Assembly: GCA_009602735.1 (NCBI GenBank)
Contig: WELA01004248.1
Location: 442,468 to 506,467, forward strand
DNA: 64,000 bases
Direction of reading: 5' to 3'
Source: Mesotaenium endlicherianum
Taxonomy: Eukaryota; Streptophyta; Zygnematophyceae; Zygnematales; Mesotaeniaceae
The notes beneath the pieces were generated by a model that had not been told where the DNA came from, ran no database searches, and saw only the letters and a list, made by a program, of their open reading frames with translations. Shown piece after piece: positions 25,901 through 38,429 of the stretch. The first letter of the stretch is position 1, and the number at the start of each line of letters is the position of its first letter. A program made the translations under genes and the position numbers.

Positions 25901-28900
25901 CACGCACGAAACGGCAGTCAGAACACCGCACTGATCCGGCCAGGCACGGCTTTGCACAGAGGCGGCGGCGCAAACGGGGAGGGGGCGGCGCCAGCTGGCG
26001 GCAGCAGGCGACAGCAACTCCAAGGCGGCCTCACACAGGTCGCAGCAAGCACACTCAAAAGCAATACACAAAAACAAACTACATGAACAACACAATGCTC
26101 TCAGCAACAACAATTTTCTGCCTCCAAAGACTCTGAGCCTCGAGCACACAGATTTATGCGGACAAGGCGTGGAGCTCTCGCTCTCACCTCCACAGGCAAG
26201 GCCGGAGTAGAGCAGCGGTCCCCACGGCAGCTGAGGGATCTGGCTCTCCAGCGAGGCCAGCGCCTCCAGGAAGCCGCCCGGCTGGCAGACGAGGCTCCAG
26301 CCCTCCCAGCCGAGCGCGATGAGGAACATGAACACCAGCTGGACAGCTGTCAGCTTCAAGGGGTCGTACTTGGAGCACAGCATCTCGGCGCGGAAGATCT
26401 GGGCGGCGAAGAAGAAGGAGCTGGCGAGGCCCAGGAGGTCCTTGACATGTGGCACAATGTCATCAAGGTTCAGGCCGTCCGCGTCCTTGAGCACACCCAT
26501 GCCTGCGCACACAAGCATATGCAAACACACACACATCACAGCAGACATATTCACTCGGTCAGACAAACTGAAACCAGACCTGCCGCAGTAGATGGTAATG
26601 GGAGTCGTCCGTTGTGCCCATTACCACCACAGGCTCATCATATCGTAAGCAACATGATGTTACACTCTGCAAGCAAGGCCAGTCTGTCAAGAAGCCGCAG
26701 GCTGCCGAGCTAGCACCAGCCAAGCAGACAAACACGCATGTAAGCAATGCGGCATGTGGCTGAAATAGCCTCTCTGTGCACCCCTGCCACAACACGCACA
26801 TCTACCACTCTTACTGCTCCTCTTGCATGATGCCATCGCACGACCGCTTCGCTAGCAACCACACAACCTCAATATGATCAATAATTGACAATAATCGACA
26901 ATAATTTTGCTTCCCTCCCTCTTCACAAACTGCCAGGCGATCCTTACAGCGCACAGCACGAGTAGGGGGGGGGAAAGGGGGGGGGCTGGGCTAACCTATG
27001 AGGGCGGCGATGGAGGCCACCCACGTGAGCTTGCTGATGCTCCTCCGCTTTGTCACCACCTCCAACAGCGGCACCAGCACCACCTGCAGCACACGCACAC
27101 GAGCACCACCACCACCGCAACTCCAGACGGCTCAGATCGCTGATCTTGACACCGCACGCGCCTTCCCTGTCTGTGCGCTCGATTCTTGGTAGTGTATATC
27201 CAAAAAACCGGCAGCACCTCGGCCACGTAGGGCTGCAATCACCAGGTGTTGGTGAGGAAGCATAGCGGGACACATGTGATACGGGACGAGGATCGATACA
27301 GGCTGCAAGCACTGTTGCCCTCCCTTCGCAGGACCACGCCAGATGAGACAAAATGAGATGAAATGAATGAGATCTCATCAAATTCGGGCCCACCGCTTTG
27401 ATGTAAAGCTACTGGCATCAATCAGATCCAGATCGTGAAAGACACGCCACGGCATTGCTGCTCCCTCCAAGCGCAGGCAGATGGCATCCAAGGCGAGCCA
27501 GAGCTCCACACGAACATGCGAGCGCGCCCACCTGTGTTCGATACAGCAGGCAGGAGAGGGAAGAACAGACAAATCATCAAGCCGAACTTAGATCCATTCT
27601 GTTCCATCGGCAGATCCAATCCACGCACACAGGGAGGCAGGCCTCGAGCCACACACAGAGCCGATCGACGTGCGAGCAGAGCAGAGGAAACAAAAAGAGG
27701 ACCAGAAATGGAACCAGAAGTTCCTGAGTGCCGATAGGAGCGTCCAACTACTGGGGAGAGAGGGGGAGAGAAAAGACTGGGGAATTTGAAGGGTGAGAAT
27801 GAGCGAGAGAAGCACGCACCGTGAAAGCAAAGAGGAGGGAGGCGTTGCCTGAGGCGGAGGCGCCCCCAAGGCCCACCGACTGCGCCACGATGCCGGCCAT
27901 GAGCCAGGAGGCAAGCTCCAGGCCCGCCAGCACAATGCCCTTCTCCTTGGGGTGCGCGCGCGCGTCCACGCTCTGCAGCGCGGGCGAGAAGGCGAGCGCA
28001 CCCGCACCAAACTTGATGAGGCACGCCAGGCTGGCGGGCGGCGTCACAGCTGCCACCTCGATGAACTTGGTTGCGACGGCGTTGGTGCCGTAGAGCGCTG
28101 CCAAAAAGTTGAGCAGCATGATGCCGCTCCACTGGTCCACCTTCACCAGCTCCTGCAACACAACAATGAGTGGCCCACACACGTGAGCAGGAGCCGAGAG
28201 CCAGCCGAAAGGCAGCAAGGCGGCCAGGCAGCGGGGGGGGGGGGAGTCGCACAGTCAGGGCCAGCCTTGCATGGTTGGTCCCGTAGGCTCAACTGAAAGC
28301 CGCCAGCTGTCGCCAATAAAGAGCGCCGGAGTGAGTCGGTCGGTCGGCCGGCAGCGCACTTCCAGCCTTTTTCCTCGTAGATGTTCCTGTATCCAATGTG
28401 ATGTCATTTTCCTTACATATCTGATTATTTTTGCTCCGCAGCTGTGATCTACCTGGTGATACACACCTGGTGATACACAGGCACAGGCACACTTCTCGCC
28501 TCATGCCTTGCCAGAAAATCAAAATCGTCCATGATCTAATTGCCTGCCACTTAGAACTTGGTGCATATCTCTGGGCCATGTGCAAAGCGCTCCACACAAT
28601 CTTGAGCTCATACGAGCGCGTAATTTTCAGCCTATTGGCCAACCAAAGAACGACACTTGGATCCATCCACAAAGCCAGATGGCGTGCTTGTGGGCCTATC
28701 AGCCCCCGTCTGTGCGCTACATGGCACTAGCGAGGCACGTAGGAGACCACTTAAGCCCGACATAACAAACAATCTGCATGACAGGTCTCACCATCCACAC
28801 CCATCAGCGTTTCTGAGTACAATAGGACATGCAGACATACATGGTGCACAAAGCATATCTGTCCACATATACATGTATGCATGCTATTATGCACATACAC

Positions 28901-29903
28901 ATGCACAACACACATGTATGTATACGCAAGTAGACATTTTTGCGCCATCAGCATCCTATGAGACATATAATCGTGTACACACATTGAAAGAAGACAGTGA
29001 TCTGCAATAAGCCAGAGGCAAGTGATCCCCTCTGCCGATTGCAATTAAGATGCCTGCCAACTGCCACAAGAACGATGCTGACAACAACAACTGACGGACT
29101 CACACCTGATGCCCTCTATGATGTGCACCGTCTACCACGGCCCATCCTTCTCTCCCCCACTCTCCTTCCCTTCCTTTCGTCCAGACGCCTCACCCCTGGT
29201 AGCCCTCCCTCAGGCGTCATCGGCTGAGATCAGTTACCTCATGAGTGGGGGCAGCTTTGGCGTCGACATTCGCAATGTCAGCTTTCCAGACGTGCCTGTT
29301 GCTCAAACTCCGCCTCGCAGCCGCTTTTCTGATCGACTGACCCGTTATTCGCCAGTCCTCTCTCGCCTTGGGTGCCGAGTCGGGCTCCTTCTCCTTCTCT
29401 GGCCTGGCTGCTAGCAAGGCAGCTCTACTGGTGGCCTTCCTACGATCAACTTCGCCCATGAAGTCTTGCCCCAGCTTCCTGATCTGCCCCAGCGGACTTG
29501 CGCCCCTGCCCACCCCCTTGTCTGAGCCTTCCTGTAGATGGAACCCGTCCCTACCCTGGCTACTACTTGATGTCCCGTTATTCATATGATGGGAATCCTT
29601 CTCAAGGGTCATGGTTCCACGTACAGCTTCTTGTGTCTTGTTTTTTAAATTACGTTCTAAAAAAATTCCACCGGCCCCCTCATTTCCACGTGGGGCATTC
29701 CCGCTCTCTGCACGTGACATGGCCCTACACATGCCGCACTCACTATATCTTATATTCCTTGCTCGTCGAGACGAAGGTCCTTGCATAAGCCTGACAAGGT
29801 CAGTGTGAAGGAAATCCTTTGAACTATCTAACCTAGAGCCCAGGGGAGCAAGCTTGGCCAAAGAAGCCAAGCTGCTCCCCAATTGTAAAGAGCATGCAGC
29901 CAT
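22944..29903 (-). CDS. EamA/DMT-family transporter, probably plastid, with very long Ala/Gly-rich C-terminal tail (five exons)
   Basis: Minus-strand exons 29903-29238, 28152-27820, 27083-26996, 26502-26188 and 25870-22944. All introns are GT-AG with consistent phases; the product is about 1442 aa. Residues 1-222 (MAACSLQLGSSLASLAKLAP...) are rich in Ser, Ala and Arg, and the first ~60 look like a plastid transit peptide. Residues about 223-533 carry ten hydrophobic segments in two EamA halves, for example IMLLNFLAALYGTNAVATKF, SWLMAGIVAQSVGLG, LLFAFTVVLVPLLE, FFFAAQIFRAEMLC and TATLIYTTIPIWGGF. This is the drug/metabolite transporter fold, and a membrane metabolite carrier is the likely role, substrate unknown. 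From about 534 comes a Lys/Arg-rich stretch (RRQEKKERQKRRKER), a Ser/Glu-rich part, then several hundred residues of mostly Ala and Gly. The tail is in the same exon and frame as the last two membrane segments, so it is not a splicing guess. Its length is far beyond the usual 300-400 aa of the family. Confidence 0.85.
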
Positions 29904-32900
29904 GTGGCTGACTAATTACTCACAAGAGAATCTATGATCAATAGCAAGTGGAAAATTGGATTCAAAGCCGATGCACATGAAAAGAATGTCGAAAGAAGGC
30001 GTTATACTGATAAGAACAGCTCCCAAACGCATGAGTGGCGATGACTTCTTAAAGATGGCTACAAAGTAACGCGAAGGCACCGAAGTGCTCACTACACCGC
30101 TTTAAAGAGTCAATTCTACAAGTGAATGCAACCTTCTAAAATTCAGAAAAAAGTTCTCTCCTCTGCTGTGATCAACTGCACCGTAAATGTCACAGGTTTA
30201 TAGCACTGATCCATATGCCAGACGCTAGCATCAGAGATGTTTAGATATAAGCGCAACTTCCTGTTCCGAACGGTCATGAATACTACCGACTAAGATGCAC
30301 ATGATGGGCTAGCAACAACCATTACTGCAGGAGAAAGCACAGCAGGCAACCGGGCGAAAATGGCGTATGACAATCGTTGAGTGACATCCTTCGCCTCCCC
30401 AATTTTACTCCGCGCCACAGAAGTTTGGGTGCTGAAGGGGCTCGGACGGACTCTGGGTGTTGGGCCCGATGTCGTCTCTCACGCTTAACGTGTGTCAGTA
30501 CAGGTGGCAAACGCTGAGATTGGAGGCACGAGGAAGCTGGGCAGCCCGTCGTCTCGTAGATAAAGATTGCCCACCCTTTTGGTGGCAAATCACCAATGTT
30601 TCGCATCTCGCGCATCTTTCCTAAATCAATGTCGCGGCTCACATTGAAGTCTTGCGGAAAGTGGAAAACAGATATTTCTAGACATTTGACCTTTATCTGA
30701 GCTTTTCAGAAATTACAGGTCATATTACACGTTGAAGACCACTGAAGACTGTAGGTGGCAGCAGGGTGGCAGTAGGTCAAGCAGGCTGACGCAGGTAGAT
30801 GAGTAGGGTTCCACGATGTTCGTCCAATACGTGACGCGATTTCAGCGTAGGACATCGTCGTGAGTCGCGACTATGCATGCTTCAATCTGCATACACGCCA
30901 CGCACACAAGCTTTATGGGCTTCTCAGGTCACGAGTCACAACTTGAGTTGTGATGAATGCGTGTAACTTTGCGCGTACGGGGCCCCAAATTGGGCACTGC
31001 AAATTGCTCATTTTTGCTGGGAATTACCGAATTGTCCAGCCGCCAGCGCAAGCACTCACCGAGTACTCCCGACTCCCGAGTATCAGCTCCTGAGGCCTGG
31101 GGGTGAAAATCCGGCACAGGCTCCAGATTGCTTGCAGAGCCCACTATCCAGACTCTTGAGTCCTGAGTCTAGACGCCACACTCCAAAGCGCCCGGATTTC
31201 AGATGCATCAGCCATGCAAAAGCGCTGCATTTGGTTGGCATTTGAGCTAGTCTTGGACTCCATCGTTCGTAAATTTGTCCCGCCTTATCAGTTTGTCGTG
31301 TAAAATCGTAACAGTGCACTCCGAGGGGCCAAATCAAACAGCTGAATTATACCCGTATGCTGACTAATAGTTCTAGAACCCCGGCTTTCACCTAATCCTG
31401 GTTGTAATATATACACCTGCATCAAACGCAATCTTTTAAATCTTAATTGCGTGCTGTTATCTGTTGATACCAGCCGACCTGCCGTGACGAGTCACGCCCC
31501 GTTTCAACTCATTTCAGCCAATTTAAGCTAGAACTTCAAAAAGCTGACAAAAGTGGACAAAAGTGAAACTGCGGTCTCAGGTTTCCGGGATGCCCGGCGT
31601 AAAATCCAGAAACTGGTCCAGGATGAACCAGTTTGGCCGATTGAGACAGGTTTGAGAGGCAATTTGAGCCTCAACGCTGCTCTAGGCAGCATGCTAGGCA
31701 ACTTTGGTCCTCACTTTTCTGGATCTTGTCGAACTCTTCCTGGCACTTCCTGGTGCTTCTTGTTGTCCCTAGTCAAGTCTTCAGAATCTCAGATGGAGGA
31801 TTCATGGCACATGCCTCGACGTTTCAGGTCGGGCTCGGCTTTTCAACTTGGAGATGTGTCGAGCGCACTGACTTCAGGACTCCAACTCTGCACCCTGACT
31901 CGTCACGCAATGACTCCAGTCGATACTCCAGGATCCAGATTCCAGACTCAACATCAGATCCAACAAATTTTTCCACCTGCTCCTAGCGAAGAAAACTCGT
32001 TTGTCCTACAATATGCAGCGTGCTTCAAAGGATCATATGCCACCAATTACGATTTTCTTCCTCACATCAATCAAACTCCCCACTAAACTGCGAAACATAC
32101 GCCGGTTTCTGAGGATCTAATTAAAGGTGCGCAGCAGCGCGCAGTGTATTATTTTTGACTCTCGTTGACTCGCATGTAAACTTGGCTATTTGACCAGGAT
32201 GCGACCAGCCAATCGAGTTTGTCGGTTCTTATTTGCCAATTCGGGTTAGGTGGTGGCTGGGCACAACTAACTCCCGAAATAAGTCTACAACTTTCTTTAT
32301 TACAAAATGGGGTTTATTATAAGTTTGCAACATATGCAAACAATGTCGCGACTACTATCCGTTTGACGGTGCCGCACACGCAGCGCAAGCTATGGCCACC
32401 CAGGTACAGAAAGTCAACGTTGACTCACCGACCACTTGACTGACTACGTCGCAGTCAGCGGTTATGTCGACGTTAAGACCACTGGCAAGGGGTCAATGTC
32501 AATGTGCCCCACACCCAGGGATGGGAGAGGTTTTGACAGCATAGACAGCCGCAAGGCTAGAAGCTTGGGATCTGTGATGAGCCGCCCAGCAGGTACCAAG
32601 TCAGGTACTGTGTGACTGGCAGATTAAGCCAGGTCAAGGCCGCAATGCCCAGATAGGTTACGGCCGCCCGGTTGGGAATCTTGAGCAAGTGGCATTTGCT
32701 TGTACACGCCGCTCAGGACTTCTTAGCCATGAGCCAATTAGGCGTGACTGCCAACTGAGAAACTAAGCAACCATGCGCGACAGTCACGAGGTGTGCATGC
32801 ATGCTGAGTGACTACGAGTTTGAGTTGAGCATGGCTAGGCAGAAGCGACATGCAGCTAAGCTTTGTGACTAAGCACGGCATTCTCGAAAGATGACGCTGT

Positions 32901-35232
32901 GTGGTGCCTGCGGAAGGCACGAATCTTGCCTGAGACATGTCATTCACTCTCACGCACCTTTGCCAAGGAGCAGAAGGAGCAGAAGGAAGGAGAAGAAGGG
33001 CGCGAAGAAGAAGAAGGAGTTCCCAAGGCCATTGGAGAGCCGAGGCCCCACGCTTCTGCCGACGCTAAAGATTCCTTTCAGTGTACCATAGATAAGTTAG
33101 GATTGTAGGAGTTCTTAAGAGGGAAATTTACTGTTGATAGTAGGAGAACTGCAGAATAGAATCTGCTAGGAGATTAGCACAGATTCGGCCAAACGCCACA
33201 AGTGTGTGTGAAGCAGCCTTACAATGGTGAGTTGTGTGTTAGTTTCCAAGTTCTCATAAGTTGCATTCGCATCTCGAAGAGAGAGAGTAGTATTGGCAGA
33301 TAAAGCTCTCAGTGAAGAACTGAGTGAGCCTAGCCTGGCAGTGAAGAGCTGTTAGGGCGCGGTGTTAAGTGAAGAGCTTGACCTAGGCCAACATAGACGT
33401 GTGATTTCAGAGTTTTGTAAGCTGTGACTTTGTGAAAGTTAAGCGAAAGCCTGAAGGGCGATATTCTCTGAATCTGACGTTGTATGTCAAGCTGCTTAGA
33501 GTGTGATTTTTGCAAACTACAATTTGCTCGCCTGTGAACCCAAGAACCTTTAGGCATAAAGTCTATGTGGAAATGAGAGACTTCCGTCCTTGTAAGAGGA
33601 ATTAAGGCAAGGCAAGCATTTTTAAAAATTTCTGCTAAGTCTTAGGATAAGCAGATGGTGAGAGCTGGGTGAAGGAGAACGTTGCTCTGAGTGTTGGTCA
33701 TGGTTGCATGGTGCAAGTCAGGAGCCAAGGGATGGGTTAACCCTGGTAAGGCTTGTCACCGACATTTGTGCGAAGGTCGATCGACCATGTTTGCCCACAC
33801 GTGAGGAGGGCCACCGACACATCAACCAGGTCGAAGGCACACGTGCTGGAAGGCTACGCACGTGCCAAGGGACCGACACTGTTAGGCACGACAACAATGC
33901 ATATTTTACACATTTCAAGATTGGCTTAATTTTTTGGCTGATATTTGACTTATGGTAGGTTAGTAGTAATATGCTATCGTTCAAGGTTGATCCTGTCACT
34001 AGCAAATGTGAGTCAAATTCGCAATCAAATATTGTCGTTTGCCCATCGCAAATCTCGTTTTGATATATTTCATCTATCGAAACGTCTATTTACCCCCTAA
34101 AAATAAAAATAAAACAAAAATTACCCCACAACTCTCAAAGAATATGAAACTAAGCTCACGTCAAGTTTCCCTAGTCATGGTCAATCCACCAGTCAAAAAT
34201 TATGTGTCTCATTTTACTCTCCATTTTTTTATTCTCTTCTCTGTGCTACTTTTGGCCCATTCTTCGTGCTATTCCATGCACAATTGAAAAGTAAACTAGA
34301 AGACTAACTTGCAAGTCAACCTAACTTGCAAGGCAAATTTGCGAGCTTGCACCCTTCGTTTTTTCATCACCCTTTACCTCCACATCCAAAAGAAAAGAAA
34401 TGTGTGGTGTCTCCTCAGTGTTTCAGTAATTATTACCCATTTTCAACCTCTGAGCTGTACCGAAGGATCGATCATTGACATCAAAATATTGAAAAGGGTT
34501 CAGTCCAAAATCTTAAACTCTTACTAACCTGTAAATTCAAAGGATGCAGTGTTCAAAGTTTCTCTCCGCAAGTTGGCCTTTCATTTGGACATTTTATATG
34601 TGCATGGAGCTGCACAAAGAAGAAGCCAAAAATCCACAAAAAAGAAGGGTAAGTAGTGTCAGGTTAGACACGTCATGTTTGACAGGTGGACTGACCATGA
34701 CTAGGAAAACTTTGATGTGAGGTATTTCTGTAACGTTTCTTCAAAACGTTCTAATTTCTAAGAATCTTTTCCTTGACATTGAAAAAATATTTGTTTATAG
34801 GGGAAAGAAAATATCTACAACCCGTAATCTTCGCGAAGTCCTCGAGAGCAAGAGAGAGAGAGATAGCGTAATTACAGAATTAGTGCTTGTGAGAGTTGCA
34901 CTCAAAATGACTCTCGCAGGTATTTATACCTATTCAATGTGAGGCACTTGAGTGCTTCGAGTCACCATCTAGGGCACCGATCATGGCAACGAAAACGGTC
35001 AAATGGATGTGACCCGTTTGACCGAATGCCCGAAATCATGCCATAAGGCAATTTCGAGACTTTTGACGAATCGCAACGAATCGTAAGGAATCGTTTCGCG
35101 CCAAATCGGCATAGTCGCGTTCTTTGAATAGACGTGATTGTTCGTAGTCACATCTAAGCTTCTTTCGAAGTAGACGTGACTAGTCGCGGTCATGTCTTCG
35201 ATGTTTTTCGATTGACGTGACCGTTCGTCGTG
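29904..35232. other. Long intergenic region without a recognised gene
   Basis: I can support no gene. The first part should hold the EamA promoter. About 30.9-32 kb is dense in GACTC/GAGTC words, including the near-palindrome TCACAACTTGAGTTGTGA at 30937. A 177-codon plus-strand frame (31553-32086) and a 106-codon minus-strand frame (30642-30322) have no recognisable domain. A fold-back repeat lies at about 34100-34800. The stretch is probably old repeat debris bordering the retrotransposon nest. Confidence 0.4.
34100..34800. repeat. Imperfect inverted repeat (fold-back), arms about 200 bp
   Basis: The sequence around 34140-34325 reappears inverted at about 34545-34730. Clear matching words are CCTAGTCATGGTCA at about 34170 against TGACCATGACTAGG at about 34690, and CCATGCACA near 34275 against TGTGCATGG near 34598. 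Arms are roughly 75-80% similar by eye, with a spacer of about 220 bp. There is no coding sequence. It could be a miniature inverted-repeat element or two inverted copies of an old repeat. Confidence 0.65.
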
Positions 35233-35962
35233 TGTATAAGGTCATAGCTTTATAAAATGCATTGTTTAGTTTCTTGAAAGTATGTTTTGATTGCATAGAA
35301 GCGTGGAGTGTATATTTTTAGTCATTTCAATATGAAGTTCATCAAATTTGGTTAAGTATTGAGAGAGTTATGAATATATGAAGATTTATTAGTTTTAAGA
35401 TTGGTCGACGAGTGTCCTTAGTTCGCGGTGAGCGCGACCGTCGGATTGACCGACAGCGTCGAGCGATCTGGGCCCTTAAAGTGAACTCGAACCTTCACGT
35501 AAGGTCGGCTGACGCGGAGTGCCGACTAGGTCGATTTACCTAGAAGTTTCGGTTTAGCCTAGCGCGCCTAAAATAGAAAATTCAGTAATGTCGATGCATG
35601 TATGTGGACGTCAAATCGACCCGACACTTCAGATGAGACTGATCTGGCAGACTCACGAATATTCAGGACGAATTGACGAAATTCCGTGCCTTCCTCCTAG
35701 AGAGGAGTACTGAGGCAGAAAACTATAAATAGGCATAACTTCTTCATTTCTTATCAGTTTTCACTTCTGTAAATTTCTAGGGGTTTGTAATGACGAGGCC
35801 TTTCATCCTAATCCATTTGTGAGCACTTTCTTGCCACTCAAAATGTTGAGTGATTTTCACAAGCTTTCTTAGTGATATGTTGCTGCACTCTATAGTATGA
35901 TTGCAACTACTTCTTTTCCTCGTGAGTCACTACGCTTCCACTAGGGCACTTTGTCCCTTTCA
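35233..35962 (+). repeat. Solo LTR of the GypB family
   Basis: Matches both LTRs of GypB over its whole length (shared cores include GCGGTGAGCGCGACC, GACCGACAGCGTCGAGCGAT and CCTAGAAGTTTCGGTTTAGC), and ends CCCTTTCA as they do. No GypB internal sequence follows. A TATA box (TATAAATA) is at 35724-35731. GTGTG occurs at 35230-35234 and again at 35963-35967, a likely 5-bp target duplication, although it overlaps the terminal TG. It is more diverged from the two GypB LTRs than they are from each other, so it comes from an older insertion. Confidence 0.85.
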
Positions 35963-35980
35963 GTGTGCAGATGCTTTCGT

Positions 35981-36062
35981 CATGACCTAGTGGTTGTAAT
36001 AACTACTTTGCCAATCGATTATATGTGATCGTCTCAAACAAAGGGTCGCGGATTTAAATCCA
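35981..36062 (+). other. tRNA-like sequence (possible SINE head or tRNA pseudogene)
   Basis: Near 35983-35994 TGACCTAGTGGT resembles a pol III A box. GATTTAAATCC at 36051-36061 matches a B box at 8 of 11 positions, the differences being mostly C-to-T or G-to-A. The spacing, about 65 bp, suits a tRNA with a long variable arm. It is squeezed between the solo LTR and the 5' LTR of GypA-1, which starts about 5 bases after the B box. I cannot fold a convincing cloverleaf. Confidence 0.35.
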
Positions 36063-36066
36063 CATG

Positions 36067-36796
36067 TGTAATGAATCAGTATACTGGTTAATAAAATATT
36101 CATTTAAATATAACAGTTATAAAGTTCAGCCTCCTGAACTCTACTCAATAGTCAATTTGCTGGATAATACATTTAATATCGGTTTAATGACTCAGCCGCA
36201 AGCAGTAGGCCGAAGTCAGCTTAAGTCAACCCGCTGACACATTTTTTGACAGCCAGCTGACTTCCGTACTCGGTAGCAGCAAACTGCCTCGATATGCATC
36301 TAAGTGTGATATGCTAGATGAATGGCCAGATGCCATCCCTATGATGGATGGCGATTCGGGATAATGGGAGATGGCGGTGGATTTGGTTAACCGAGGTCCT
36401 ACCAACGTGGTTAACTCCCGGGTAGGCGGTGCCATCGCACTGGCCGCTGAAAAGTAAACTCATTCCATGTACATATGCTAGGCATTGCTCTCGAGTTTGG
36501 CATTCGGAAACAAGGCCAACTCTCTTGTACAGCTTGCTGAGAGAGATGTGAATCCAAGGCGAGAAGCCATTGATACGCACTGTCTTCTAACCTTGCTTAT
36601 GTATGAGTTTACTGATTTTATTGTTGATGCTAGTTTACTTGCATTTCACTTTCGAGTAATGTCCACTGCTAGTGCGTTGTCCTTTGCCATTTAACCAATT
36701 AACGAAAAATACCATAAAGATTACTTGCTGATATAAATATCTTAATTGTTAACATCTTAATTGTTAATCGCCCATTTGGTAAGTCGATTCATTTCA
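36067..36796 (+). repeat. 5' LTR of GypA-1
   Basis: Starts TGTAATGAATCAGTATACTG and ends GATTCATTTCA (TG...CA). It is directly followed by the primer binding site. The same LTR recurs at 44126-44844 (plus), 47271-47990 (minus) and 53485-54204 (minus). Confidence 0.93.
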
Positions 36797-36797
36797 G

Positions 36798-36809
36798 TGG
36801 TATCGGAGC
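36798..36809 (+). other. Primer binding site, initiator-Met tRNA type (GypA-1)
   Basis: TGGTATCGGAGC lies two bases after the LTR end. It matches the usual plant gypsy site complementary to the 3' end of initiator-Met tRNA (TGGTATCAGAGC) except for one base. Confidence 0.9.
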
Positions 36810-36830
36810 GGTTGTCACAGTCTTCCTTGT

Positions 36831-38429
36831 ATGGTAAGGACAAGGTCTCAAACTAGCAACTCCCGAGACATGGAAAACCAGGATAACGAGAATGTCAAAA
36901 ACCAGGCGGAAAGCCATGTAGCGGGAACCCGTACCTATTCTGAAGCAGTGGCAGATACTGCAGCTAGAGAGGCTGCAGATGAGGCAGCTGCTATTGCCGC
37001 AGTCGCAGCACAGCAAGCTGAGGAGGAGAGAGCCAAATTAGAAGCTGAACAATTAGCAAAGGCTGCTGAAGATACAGAAAGGAGGGAAGGACAGCCAGCT
37101 GACGAGCGCACTGTTGAAGAACTTATGGCATCCAGGGCCAATGTTCTGAACCCACCTCCTGCTGTACAACTCAATGTACCCCTAGGTCAAATACGTGACC
37201 GGCTGAATGCGGCAGGAATTGCTACTGCAGGAGCGAGAGGGAGAGTTGAGGACACTACTCAGCGAGCTTATGCCACTGCTGCTGCTGCATTTGCTAGACT
37301 CCCACCCCAGAGTGTTGACTTGGGAGTTTTGTTCGTTCAAATGCAGTCGCAAATGGCGACCATGTATCAGTCCCAACAGGAGGACAAAAGAATCATAATG
37401 TCTCTACTGCGGAACAGAGACCAACTGGGGTCTCAAACCACTAGTGGTGGTGGCGGAGGGCCTAGTAAGCCCAAGCCAAAACCTCCCCAGGACTATGATC
37501 CTGAGGGAAACAGAAAATATTACCTGATCAAGTTTCTCGCGGATGTTGAGCAGTGGCTGGAGAACTACCCAGAACTGCAAGATTACGAGAAGGTCAGGCA
37601 CACCGGTGCGCTACTGAAAGGCAGTGCCGCAGATTGGTGGCTAAACTGGAAAGGAGAGCGTAAGGCTCGGCAACTCGGTGACCCTACGTGGGTAGAGTTT
37701 GTCGAGAAGTTGCATGAGAAGTTTGATGTCATCAACCAGCAGGAGAAAGTTATCTATGCGATGATCTTCCTGACACTGAAGCAGACCATTTCAGTTGCTG
37801 AGTTTGCTCAAAAGTTCCAGGAGAACATGATGAAACAGCCAGACTTGCCAGAACGGTGTAGGATAGCATACTTTAGGTATGGCTTGAACCCGAAGTCTCG
37901 GGTCATTTTCTTGAGAAGAAGTATGAAAAACTGGCTGACTTGATCCAGGATGCTGATGCCTGGGATCAGCAGCAGTTCAATCACAAGCGCCAGAGTAATG
38001 CTTTGGTGTCTAAGATTGTCAAAAAGCCCCACGGTTCCGACAATGCAATTGAAGGAGACCAGGCTGAGGATGATGAGTCATGGATATGAGTGATGGATAT
38101 GAGTATGAAGATAATGCTATACAGTCTAGAGGTAGAGGGGGTTTCTCTCGAGGCGGCTATGGTAGAGGTGGTGGTAGGACTAAGCCGAGACCAGCCTCAA
38201 CAAAATCGATTTGCTTCCATTACCAGCAGCCAGGTCACTTCAGAGAGCAGTGTCCAGACAAGCACCTCCCAAAGGTCAAGAGAAAAGACCAGCCTTTAAA
38301 AGACAGCAACAGTCAATAATCCAGTCTACTGCCTGTGAGGATGCTAGAGATAATGAGTCGTCACTAGCTGCCCTCGTAGCAGGTATTATGGGTCCTGCTG
38401 AACTAAATTCATATGCATGCCTGACAACC
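36831..38429 (+). pseudogene. gag: gag of GypA-1 (frameshifted)
   Basis: The ATG at 36831 opens 370 codons: an Ala/Glu-rich helical N-terminus (EAVADTAAREAADEAAAI), a Gly linker, then the capsid-like domain (YLIKFLADVEQWLENY, HTGALLKGSAADWWL, FVEKLHEKFDVINQQEKVIY, SVAEFAQKFQENM). Against GypA-3 one base is missing near 37890, which puts the end out of frame. Further on, in another frame, come a Gly/Arg-rich stretch and a zinc knuckle (CFHYQQPGHFREQC, second Cys changed to Tyr). From the CCCAAAG at about 38268 a -1 frame continues (KRPAFKRQQQS...) to TAA at 38427-38429, overlapping the pol start. Gag packages the element RNA into particles. Confidence 0.88.

Noticed and set aside
30322-30642. 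106-codon minus-strand frame upstream of the EamA gene
   Set aside because: No known motif and no splice-consistent link to the EamA start at 29903.
31553-32086. 177-codon plus-strand frame
   Set aside because: No recognisable domain, no paralogue in the window, and it lies in sequence dense in GACTC/GAGTC words typical of degenerate repeats.
36314-36580. 88-codon antisense frame present in three of the four GypA LTRs (also 44373-44639 and 53690-53956)
   Set aside because: The LTRs are simply similar; changes between copies are mostly amino-acid altering and the fourth LTR breaks the frame, so no sign of selection.
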